A stretch of DNA of 5,247 bases from Alkalimonas sp. (GCA_007117525.1 SKGJ01000018.1:1-5247); one strand, 5' to 3'. Shown: positions 1-5,173, numbered from the stretch's first letter. The notes: a model not told the origin generated them from the sequence alone. Program-made: numbers and translations.

Positions 1-504
1 GGTTTAAAAGCGGCTTTTCAAGGCGAAACTCCAGCGGTCTCTGATGAGCTGATCCGTGCCGCCTTCACTGAAATCAGCCAGCGGATGCAAGCGGCTCAGG
101 CAGAAAAAGCCGAGGTCGCAGCCAAAGTCGGGCAAGATTTCCTGGCAGAAAATGCCAAGCGCGCCGAAGTGTCGGTCACAGCCTCAGGCTTGCAGTACGA
201 AGTGTTGAACGCGGGTGAGGGTGACAAGCCTGCGCGTGAGTCGACCGTTCGCACTCACTACCACGGTACCCTGATTGATGGCACTGTGTTCGACAGTTCC
301 TATCAGCGTGGCGAACCGGCGGAGTTTCCGGTATCCGGCGTGATTGCCGGCTGGACCGAAGCGCTGCAAATGATGCCGGTCGGTGCCAAGTACCGCCTGT
401 ACATCCCGCATGAGCTGGCCTATGGTGAGCGCGGCGCGGGCCACGCTATTCCACCATTCAGCGCCTTGGTGTTTGATGTGGAATTGCTGGCGATTGTTGA
501 GTAA
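1..504 (+). CDS. fklB: FKBP-type peptidyl-prolyl cis-trans isomerase, FklB (FKBP22) type, 5' end missing
   Basis: The frame is open from base 1 and ends at TAA 502-504, giving 167 residues; E. coli FklB has about 206, so roughly 40 N-terminal residues lie outside the window. The first ~55 visible residues are helical and charged (around AAQAEKAEVAAKVGQDFL), matching the N-terminal dimerisation domain and linker helix of the FklB/FkpA/Mip group. The remainder is one FKBP domain. The binding-pocket residues are visible: Tyr in THYHG, Phe-Asp in VFDSS, Val-Ile and Trp in GVIAGW, Tyr in ELAYGERGAG, and Phe in the last strand ALVFDVELL. The family catalyses proline isomerisation during protein folding. 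FklB is cytoplasmic, while FkpA and Mip carry signal peptides; the N-terminus that would decide is missing, but the FKBP-domain sequence resembles FklB most. The internal ATG at 85 falls inside the helical domain and is not the likely start. The gene converges on dsbB with no spacer. Confidence 0.93.
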   Translation, partial: GLKAAFQGETPAVSDELIRAAFTEISQRMQAAQAEKAEVAAKVGQDFLAENAKRAEVSVTASGLQYEVLNAGEGDKPARESTVRTHYHGTLIDGTVFDSSYQRGEPAEFPVSGVIAGWTEALQMMPVGAKYRLYIPHELAYGERGAGHAIPPFSALVFDVELLAIVE

Positions 505-1041
505 TCAGCCTTTGTATGGGTTCGGGTTAATCCGAACCCATTGGCAGGCCAGTACAAGCAAGGCCACCAGACCATAAGCAATAAAAATCCACCGCATCCA
601 GTCGGCCATGCTGGCGCCGGCAAACTGCCAGTCAATGGCACCACAGGGCCCGATCGGATCGAACAATGCCGGTAACCACTCGTGCAGTGGTAACCAGTCG
701 GGGAAATCGGCAAAAAGCGCGCAACTGTAAAAACCGCCTTCAGCAATCAGCTGCTCAATGTCGCTCAGTTTTCGTGCCTCTAGCCAACCATAGCCTGCAG
801 CGGCCAACCAGCCCAGGGTAGCACTCAATCGAAGCAGCAAGCTACCCGGAGCCAGCAAGCCAAGCAATGCAGCCAGCATAATGCCGGCAACCGCAGCCCG
901 GATGTAGACGCACTGCATACACGGCTCCAGTCCCATTCCATATTGAAAATACAAGGCCGTCAATTGCAGGCCGCTGGCGGTCAGCAGCAACAGCAGCCAG
1001 CTGCGCCGCTGTTGTGAGAATTGTTTAAGCCACTCCAACAT
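505..1041 (-). CDS. dsbB: disulfide bond formation protein B, quinone-dependent DsbA oxidase
   Basis: DsbB is an inner-membrane enzyme that reoxidises periplasmic DsbA and passes the electrons to quinone. The chosen start gives 178 residues (E. coli has 176). The first periplasmic pair is C41-M-Q-C44 with R48 just after it, which are the E. coli positions. The second periplasmic pair is C107 and C133, equivalent to C104/C130. Four hydrophobic stretches fit the four-helix topology: about residues 14-32, 45-64, 70-87 and 148-167. The stretch WLPLHEWLPALF is typical of the second periplasmic loop. Two adjacent ATGs exist (1044 and 1041). I prefer 1041 because GGAG lies 7 bases upstream of it but only 4 from the other. 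The upstream ATG at 1107 lies in the -35 box of the predicted promoter, so the 200-residue reading is unlikely. The TGA stop abuts the TAA of convergent fklB. Confidence 0.95.
   Translation of the reverse strand: MLEWLKQFSQQRRSWLLLLLTASGLQLTALYFQYGMGLEPCMQCVYIRAAVAGIMLAALLGLLAPGSLLLRLSATLGWLAAAGYGWLEARKLSDIEQLIAEGGFYSCALFADFPDWLPLHEWLPALFDPIGPCGAIDWQFAGASMADWMRWIFIAYGLVALLVLACQWVRINPNPYKG
517..540. repeat. perfect 9-bp inverted repeat at the fklB/dsbB junction
   Basis: The arms TGGGTTCGG (517-525) and CCGAACCCA (532-540) are exact reverse complements around a 6-base loop, GTTAAT. The repeat starts 12 bases after the fklB stop and lies wholly inside the last codons of dsbB, where it encodes WVRINPNP. 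No T-run follows on either strand, so it is not a canonical intrinsic terminator. It may stall or protect the 3' end of fklB mRNA, or it may be a coincidence of coding sequence. Confidence 0.5.
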
Positions 1042-1048
1042 CATTGGG

Positions 1049-1052
1049 CTCC
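1049..1052 (-). promoter_or_regulatory. Shine-Dalgarno of dsbB (decides the start)
   Basis: GGAG on the - strand is separated by CCCAATG (7 bases) from the ATG at 1041-1039. The adjacent ATG at 1044-1042 would have only 4 bases, so 1041 is the better start. Confidence 0.6.
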
Positions 1053-1078
1053 GGGAAAATTTTATTTTTGAGGCACTT

Positions 1079-1107
1079 ACTCTATGCCATTGCGCCCTTG
1101 CTGACAA
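1079..1107 (-). promoter_or_regulatory. predicted sigma70 promoter of dsbB
   Basis: On the - strand, TTGTCA (1107-1102, five of six to the -35 consensus) and TAGAGT (1084-1079, four of six to the -10) are separated by exactly 17 bases. Transcription would begin near 1072, leaving a leader of about 30 bases before the ATG at 1041. This is a prediction from the sequence only. Confidence 0.55.
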
Positions 1108-1146
1108 CCATCCGGGACTATTCTGCCGGCAAATAGGGAGTGCTAC

Positions 1147-1174
1147 TTGTTAACTGGCTGTTCTCTGGTACAAT
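1147..1174 (+). promoter_or_regulatory. predicted sigma70 promoter of fadR
   Basis: TTGTTA (1147-1152) and TACAAT (1169-1174, five of six to TATAAT) are separated by 16 bases. The expected start of transcription is near 1181, about 40 bases before the fadR ATG at 1222. A TTG-initiated extension of fadR from 1147 would begin inside this -35 box, which argues against it. No convincing FadR operator, which would suggest autoregulation, was seen between 1105 and 1222. Confidence 0.6.
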
Positions 1175-1203
1175 CAGTCGATATTTTTGAACGCCAACAC
1201 AGC

Positions 1204-1212
1204 AAAGGTGGA
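1204..1212 (+). promoter_or_regulatory. ribosome binding site of fadR
   Basis: AAAGGTGGA lies 9 bases upstream of the ATG at 1222. It supports 1222 rather than the upstream in-frame TTG at 1147 as the start, in agreement with the N-terminus of E. coli FadR. Confidence 0.6.
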
Positions 1213-1221
1213 TCTTCCCGG

Positions 1222-1938
1222 ATGACCAACCTAATCAAAGCACAAAGCCCTGCCGGTTTTGCTGAAGAATACATCGTCGACTCCATTTGGAATGGCAAAT
1301 TTGCCCCAGGCTCAATTTTGCCGGCAGAGCGCGAGCTCTCTGAGCTGATTGGTGTCACCCGAACCACCTTGCGTGAGGTACTGCAGCGTCTGGCTCGGGA
1401 CGGTTGGCTGACCATCCAGCATGGCAAACCCACCAAAGTGAACAATTTCTGGGAAACCTCAGGTCTGAACATTCTGGAAACTCTTGCACGGTTGGATCAG
1501 GATCAGATGCCTGATCTGGTCAACGAGCTGTTGTCGGCGCGCACCAACATCAGCGCCATTTACATTCGTGGTGCCATTAAAACGCATCGGGAAGAAGCCA
1601 TGGCAGCCTTTGCCGGTGCCGATCAGTTGCCGGATAGCGCAGAAGCCTTTGCGGACTTTGATTATGAACTCAATCACGAGCTGGCGCTGCATTCATCCAA
1701 CCGTATTTATGTGTTGATCCTGAATGGTTTTCGCGGTTTGTACACCAAGATCGCCCGCTTTTATTTTTCCCAGCCAGAAGCCCGCGAGCTGGCACGCTTG
1801 TACTACAAAGAGCTGCTGGCGTATGCAGAGGCCGGCCGTCACGATGAGGTGATTGCCGTGGTGCGCAAATACGGTTGGGAAAGCGGTAAGATTTGGTCTG
1901 GCTTGCGAGCCAGCATTCCTAAAGATTTAATGGAATAA
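1222..1938 (+). CDS. fadR: fatty acid metabolism transcriptional regulator FadR
   Basis: FadR is a GntR-family dimer that represses fatty-acid degradation genes and activates fabA/fabB; long-chain acyl-CoA releases it from DNA. The 238 residues compare with 239 in E. coli, with a constant +2 offset. The winged helix-turn-helix spans about residues 8-76. Its DNA contacts are kept: R37, T46, R47, T48, T49, R51 in [14 protein letters not shown], and H67 in the wing IQHGKPTKV. The C-terminal helical acyl-CoA domain ends in YGWESGKIW, where G218, S221 and W225 correspond to the ligand-contacting G216, S219 and W223 of E. coli. Divergence from E. coli is concentrated in the ligand domain (about 95-205). 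The gene stands alone, is divergent from dsbB, and is followed by a strong terminator. The long insertion reported in Vibrio FadR is absent. Confidence 0.97.
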   Translation: MTNLIKAQSPAGFAEEYIVDSIWNGKFAPGSILPAERELSELIGVTRTTLREVLQRLARDGWLTIQHGKPTKVNNFWETSGLNILETLARLDQDQMPDLVNELLSARTNISAIYIRGAIKTHREEAMAAFAGADQLPDSAEAFADFDYELNHELALHSSNRIYVLILNGFRGLYTKIARFYFSQPEARELARLYYKELLAYAEAGRHDEVIAVVRKYGWESGKIWSGLRASIPKDLME

Positions 1939-1950
1939 CAGTCTACCGCT

Positions 1951-1976
1951 AAAAAAACCGCTCCGGCGGTTTTTTT
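1951..1976. terminator. intrinsic terminator after fadR, symmetric A7/T7
   Basis: Seven A (1951-1957), CCGC (1958-1961), loop TCCG, GCGG (1966-1969), then seven T (1970-1976). It starts 12 bases after the fadR stop. Because A and T tracts flank the stem symmetrically it could work in both directions, but only fadR is positioned to use it. It also insulates the downstream fusion gene from fadR transcription. Confidence 0.9.
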
Positions 1977-2006
1977 CTGCCCCAAAGCACAGTATCATTT
2001 AAAGAA

Positions 2007-2030
2007 ATATGTTATTCCTTTTTGTTATAT
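2007..2030 (+). promoter_or_regulatory. AT-rich repeat element upstream of the fusion gene, possible activator site and -10 region
   Basis: This 24-bp stretch begins and ends with ATAT (2007-2010, 2027-2030). It holds a direct repeat of GTTAT at 2011-2015 and 2024-2028 (13-bp period, just over one helical turn). TTATAT (2025-2030) could serve as a -10 box, but nothing like TTGACA lies about 17 bases upstream, so an activator-dependent promoter is plausible. If so, transcription would start within a few bases of the ATG at 2042. The TTATTCC core recalls AT-rich sites of CysB-type sulfur regulators; this is a recollection I could not check. Confidence 0.3.
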
Positions 2031-2041
2031 GCTGAGTGGTT

Positions 2042-4291
2042 ATGACTGCAAATTTGCCTTTAAAGCGCACGGAAATCTACCTGGATAACAATGCAACCAC
2101 GCCGGTGTTGCCATGCGCTGCTGCCGCTGTGCAGCATCATATGATGCAATCCTTTGGCAATCCCAGCAGTGTGCATGCTACGGGCATTAAAGCCAAAGTA
2201 GAGCTGGAAGCTACCCGTCAGTTGGCCCGTCAGTTGATTGGTGCCGGTAACGGCGAGGTTGTTTTTAATTCCGGTGCCACTGAGGGTATACAGGCAGCTG
2301 TGTTGTCTGCGCTGACCAAGGCGAAAGCCGAAGGCAGAACAGGTGCTGGCACCCTGCTGTTGTATGGCGCCACAGAGCACAAAGCGGTCCCGCAAAGTTT
2401 GCAACATTGGAATGAATTGTTGGGTTTGGAAGCAAGTCTTTGCGCCATCCCGGTGGATCGGCATGGGCGCTTGTGCCAGCGTTTTATTGCCGAGCACCTG
2501 CCCAAAGCTGCGGTGATTTGCACTATGGCGGCCAACAACGAGACCGGCGTAATGCAAGATTTAGTTGCGCTGGAAGTCTGTATCCGCCAGCACCGTCCCG
2601 ACATTCCCTGGCTGGTCGATTGCGTGCAAGCGCTGGGGAAAATGACACTGGATCTGCAAAGTACCAGCATTGACTATGCACCTTTTAGTGGCCATAAACT
2701 CTATGCTCCCAAAGGCATCGGTTTTTTGTACGTCCGTGCCGGCGCGCATTATCAGCCATTGATTGTGGGCGGAGGGCAGGAGAGCGGTTTGCGCTCTGGT
2801 ACCGAGAATTTACCCGGTGTCGCTGCGCTGCATGCCATTTTCTCCGAATTGCTGAAAACCGAAGGCTCGGTATTTCAGCCGGCATCAAGGCTTTGGCAAT
2901 ACCGGGATCAGCTGCTGACTGCCTTAAGCCAGGTTTTTCCTGAGCTGGTGCTCAACAGCGATGCACCCTACGCTGTGCCGACCACCATTAATTTCTCAGT
3001 GCCGGGCTTTTACAGCAAAGACATCATGGACTTGTTTGATGCTGCCGGCATCCGGGTCAGCTCAGGCTCGGCGTGCAGTTCCAAAGTGCCCAGTAGCTTT
3101 GTGCTGGATGCGATGGGGCTGGAAGCATGGCGCTCGCAGGGTTCCATTCGTTTGTCCTTTGGCCCGGCTATGACGCCAGCTGAGTGCCAGCAAGCCTGCC
3201 AGCGGATCCTGGAGTTGGCTGCTGTGGTGCAAAAGCATTGCCTGGTGCTGACCGACGCCACCCCAACATTGGAGTGGCATACCAAAGGCCTGACTCAGTT
3301 AAAACACGAAGGCTTATGCAGCTACCTGCTGGTTTGTCCTGAAACCAGGGCCGCCGTCGTCATTGATGCGGCCTTGCCACTGCTGGGGCGTTTGCAGGCG
3401 ATGATCAAGGGCCAGCAATTGCAGCTGCAAGCAGTACTGGACACTCATCAACATCCGGATCATGCGTCGGCGCGCTCCGAGCTCTGTACTTTGCTGCAGC
3501 TGGATTGTCGTCACCCGACCGATGCATTGGGCTGGCCGGTAGACAGCGACTCGCTCAGCTGTGGCCAGTACCGCTTGCAGCGTTTGGATACGCCGGGTCA
3601 TTGCCCTGGTGCCAGCAGCTATTTGTTGTATCAACAGCAGGTACTCAGAGCCGCCTTTGTCGGGGATTTGCTGCTGCCGGGTGGGGTGGGACGAACAGAT
3701 TTGGCCGGTGGCGATGCCAAAGCATTGCAGCAAAGTTTGCAGCAGCTGCAGACTTTGGTTCAGCCGGATACAGTTTTGCTGTCCAGTCACGATTACGCCC
3801 AGCGTTTTTTCACCACCCTGGCCATTGCCTGCGAAGAGCAGCCATTGCTGCAGGCTTTGTTGCAAGATGCTTTGCCGGTCCAAGACTGGCAGCAAGCAGC
3901 CAATGCTCAGGCACGCCAGTTGCAAGCACTGGAGCAACACTTCTGTGGTCTGGTTGAAGTGATGCCAACCGATGCCAGGGCGACCATTGCACCGGAGCAG
4001 CTGGCTGAGTTTGTACAGCAGCATAATGATTTGCAGGTGATTGATGTGCGCGAACCGCATGAGCAAAGTGCCGGTGCGTTAGCGCCTTACTTGCCAGCGG
4101 CTTGTACCGTGCTGGAGGTGCCTTTGTCGAAGTTGTGCCATAGGCTCAGCCATGCGGACTGGCAGCAGGATACGCCCCTGCTGATGGTCTGCCGCACTGG
4201 CAACCGCAGCCTGGTGGCTTGTCAGGTACTGGCACGATTAGGCTTTCGCCAACTGTACAACCTGAAGGGTGGCATGGCGCTGATTAGTTAG
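2042..4291 (+). CDS. three-domain fusion: cysteine desulfurase - persulfide dioxygenase-like MBL - rhodanese
   Basis: One uninterrupted frame of 749 residues. Domain 1 (about 10-400) is a class V, PLP-dependent NifS/IscS-type cysteine desulfurase. H113 is in ATEHKAV, D193 and Q196 in VDCVQALGK, the Schiff-base K219 in SGHKLYAPKGIG, RSGTEN at 251-256, and the persulfide cysteine C345 in SSGSACSS. Domain 2 (about 410-620) is a metallo-beta-lactamase fold closest to ETHE1 persulfide dioxygenases: H469-x-H471-x-D473-H474, H520 in TPGHCPGA, D542, GRTDL at 550-554, and H583 in HDY. The ETHE1 iron ligands correspond to H469, H520 and D542. Domain 3 (about 650-749) is a rhodanese with IDVRE (667-671) and active loop C717-RTGNRS. 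Inferred chemistry: cysteine to persulfide, persulfide to sulfite, sulfite plus persulfide to thiosulfate. No signal peptide or membrane segment is seen, so it is probably cytoplasmic. I chose ATG 2042 over GTG 2036; neither has a strong Shine-Dalgarno. Linkers are short and glutamine-rich. The gene is monocistronic. Confidence 0.93.
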   Translation: MTANLPLKRTEIYLDNNATTPVLPCAAAAVQHHMMQSFGNPSSVHATGIKAKVELEATRQLARQLIGAGNGEVVFNSGATEGIQAAVLSALTKAKAEGRTGAGTLLLYGATEHKAVPQSLQHWNELLGLEASLCAIPVDRHGRLCQRFIAEHLPKAAVICTMAANNETGVMQDLVALEVCIRQHRPDIPWLVDCVQALGKMTLDLQSTSIDYAPFSGHKLYAPKGIGFLYVRAGAHYQPLIVGGGQESGLRSGTENLPGVAALHAIFSELLKTEGSVFQPASRLWQYRDQLLTALSQVFPELVLNSDAPYAVPTTINFSVPGFYSKDIMDLFDAAGIRVSSGSACSSKVPSSFVLDAMGLEAWRSQGSIRLSFGPAMTPAECQQACQRILELAAVVQKHCLVLTDATPTLEWHTKGLTQLKHEGLCSYLLVCPETRAAVVIDAALPLLGRLQAMIKGQQLQLQAVLDTHQHPDHASARSELCTLLQLDCRHPTDALGWPVDSDSLSCGQYRLQRLDTPGHCPGASSYLLYQQQVLRAAFVGDLLLPGGVGRTDLAGGDAKALQQSLQQLQTLVQPDTVLLSSHDYAQRFFTTLAIACEEQPLLQALLQDALPVQDWQQAANAQARQLQALEQHFCGLVEVMPTDARATIAPEQLAEFVQQHNDLQVIDVREPHEQSAGALAPYLPAACTVLEVPLSKLCHRLSHADWQQDTPLLMVCRTGNRSLVACQVLARLGFRQLYNLKGGMALIS

Positions 4292-4318
4292 TGACCGTCC
4301 TGAAAGGCGGGTACTAAC

Positions 4319-4338
4319 GCAGCGCAGGGATGGGCTGC
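4319..4338 (+). promoter_or_regulatory. hairpin presenting a CAGGGATG loop, CsrA/RsmA-like site
   Basis: A 5-bp stem, one G-G mismatch and a closing C-G pair present the hexaloop AGGGAT. CAGGGATG matches the core of the recalled CsrA consensus (CARGGAUG with GGA in a hairpin loop). The motif has the right sense only in + strand transcripts, that is, readthrough from the fusion gene. Binding is inference. Confidence 0.3.
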
Positions 4339-4407
4339 CAAAATCATTGGCATAAGCCATTGTTTTTGCGAGCCAGTAAAAACCGCGTTTTTTCCTGGCG
4401 ACTCCGC

Positions 4408-4440
4408 GAAACGGCAGGGACGCCGTTTCAGGATGGAAAC
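4408..4440 (+). promoter_or_regulatory. two mutually exclusive hairpins with AGGGAC and AGGATG hexaloops
   Basis: GAAACGGC/GCCGTTTC (8 bp, perfect) shows AGGGAC closed by C-G. GTTTC/GAAAC (5 bp, perfect) shows AGGATG closed by C-G. Both need the GTTTC at 4425-4429, so only one can form at a time. Each carries GGA in a six-base loop closed by C-G, as in the hairpin at 4319-4338. Confidence 0.3.
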
Positions 4441-4445
4441 TAGTC

Positions 4446-4472
4446 AAAAAAAGGGCCAGTAATGACTGGCCC
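4446..4472 (-). terminator. intrinsic terminator of the anti-sigma gene
   Basis: Read on the - strand: GGGCCAGT (4472-4465), loop CATT, ACTGGCCC (4460-4453), then seven T (4452-4446). The stem begins about 17 bases after the chrR stop. On the + strand the hairpin is followed by TAAAGG, not a T-run, so it does not obviously terminate transcription from the fusion gene. Confidence 0.9.
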
Positions 4473-4489
4473 TAAAGGTTGGGTGTTGA

Positions 4490-5173
4490 TCAGTAAAACA
4501 AGTGCTGCAAGGGGTTCAGCAAGCGGGTGATGCCCTTATTAAACTGCAGCGGTGCACTGAGCACCGACAGGCACAGGCAGTCTTCATCGGGCAAGGTGCG
4601 CGGCGTATGGGTATCGTCTGGGGTGTTGATCAGCAAGTCGCCGACGCCATAGCTGCCTTGTTCATCCACAATTTTACCACTAAGCACCAAAGTGATTTCC
4701 AGCCCTTTGTGGGTATGCTGCGGAATGGCGGTGTCTTTGTCGATGTAGAGCAAAGAGACGTGGCGTTTATCACCAGCCGGAAGCTTGTTGGTGGCAATAC
4801 TGCCAAGCTGGGTCCACTTGGTCTGCTGCTCTACCAGCCGAGCCAGAGCTCTGGGCACAGTAAAGGTTTTGTCCTTCAGCTGAACTTGAACATGAGTTGC
4901 TTGCTTGGTTGTGGTGGCGGATGGATCGAGTGGCGCCTCAGCCAGAATATCGGCCAGCATGCCATCAAAATCGGTGCTGTCCATCGAACGGGCCGGTGCG
5001 GTCTGCTCCAACTGCAAACCTTGCTCCGCCGTTAGATCCAGGCAAAGTTGTTGGCAATGCGGGCACAAGTCAATGTGGGCTGCGACGGCAAGAGCAATGT
5101 CTGCTTCCAGCGTGCCTTCAATGTACTGTTCCAGTAACGGAATGCCCGGATGATGTTTAACTGCGTGTGTCAT
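4490..5173 (-). CDS. chrR: ChrR-type zinc anti-sigma factor with C-terminal cupin domain
   Basis: Cytoplasmic anti-sigma factor of 227 residues. The N-terminal anti-sigma domain (about 1-80) has the zinc motif H33-x3-C37-x2-C40 plus an early histidine (H7 or H8), as in Rhodobacter sphaeroides ChrR (H6, H31, C35, C38). The C-terminal cupin (about 95-205) has H153-x-H155-x3-E159 in PQHTHKGLEIT and H189 in DDTHTPRT. These four match the recalled R. sphaeroides cupin ligands H141, H143, E147 and H177 at a constant offset of 12. In that system ChrR holds an ECF (ECF11-type) sigma factor until singlet oxygen or organic peroxide inactivates it. The ATG at 5173 is preceded by GAGAGAGG at 6 bases. The start overlaps the upstream sigma gene by 17 bases, so the two are one operon and probably translationally coupled. 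A terminator follows closely. The inducing signal here is inferred from the family. Confidence 0.92.
   Translation of the reverse strand: MTHAVKHHPGIPLLEQYIEGTLEADIALAVAAHIDLCPHCQQLCLDLTAEQGLQLEQTAPARSMDSTDFDGMLADILAEAPLDPSATTTKQATHVQVQLKDKTFTVPRALARLVEQQTKWTQLGSIATNKLPAGDKRHVSLLYIDKDTAIPQHTHKGLEITLVLSGKIVDEQGSYGVGDLLINTPDDTHTPRTLPDEDCLCLSVLSAPLQFNKGITRLLNPLQHLFY

Larger units (their letters stand above)
4287..4440 (+). other. gene-free interval with a chain of near-contiguous stem-loops after the fusion gene
   Basis: The space between the fusion stop and the chrR terminator holds no credible gene. It folds by eye into consecutive stems. SL1: GTTAGT 4287-4292 with ACTAAC 4313-4318, enclosing CCG/CCT paired with AGG/CGG. 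SL2: GCAGC 4319-4323 with GCTGC 4334-4338. SL3: CAAAA 4339-4343 with TTTTG 4364-4368, enclosing TGGC/GCCA (4348-4351, 4356-4359). SL4: GCCAGTAAAAA 4372-4382 with TTTTTCCTGGC 4389-4399, one mismatch. SL5: GAAACGGC 4408-4415 with GCCGTTTC 4422-4429. SL6 (alternative to SL5): GTTTC 4425-4429 with GAAAC 4436-4440. SL1, SL2 and SL3 abut without a spare base, and SL1 begins in the last codons of the gene. It may be a structured 3' untranslated region or a copy of a dispersed intergenic repeat. Confidence 0.65.

Noticed and set aside
1042..1107. Longer dsbB from ATG 1107 (22 extra residues)
   Set aside because: The extension is polar, absent from known DsbB proteins, and its start lies in the -35 box of the predicted dsbB promoter.
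1147..1221. fadR extended to TTG 1147 (25 extra residues)
   Set aside because: The region contains the predicted fadR promoter, and the FadR family begins at the (M)[15 protein letters not shown] segment, which the ATG at 1222 gives.
2036..2041. GTG 2036 as start of the fusion gene
   Set aside because: It adds only two residues. ATG 2042 is the commoner start codon and neither has a clear Shine-Dalgarno, so 2036 cannot be excluded but is less likely.
3314..4066. 250-codon - strand reading frame opposite the fusion gene
   Set aside because: It lies antisense to the MBL and rhodanese coding region, whose catalytic motifs are unmistakable on the + strand. Its glutamine- and leucine-rich product is the mirror of CAG/CTG-rich coding sequence.
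2042..4291. Fusion as a sequencing or assembly artefact joining two or three genes
   Set aside because: No in-frame stop, internal ribosome binding site or change of base usage is seen at the domain borders, and the linkers are short. Only comparison with relatives can fully exclude it.
4372..4399. SL4 (A5/T6 stem) as an intrinsic terminator
   Set aside because: The T6 run is part of the stem rather than following a GC-rich stem, and no T-run follows the outer GCCAG/CTGGC pair on either strand.
4238..4447. 69-codon - strand reading frame across the gene-free interval
   Set aside because: It overlaps the end of the fusion gene and is made almost wholly of the stem-loop region. It has no recognisable domain, and the inverted repeats explain its sequence better than coding does.
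4502..5035. 177-codon + strand reading frame opposite chrR
   Set aside because: Antisense shadow: the - strand frame here has both zinc-site motifs of ChrR, a good ribosome binding site and a terminator. The + frame has no recognisable features.
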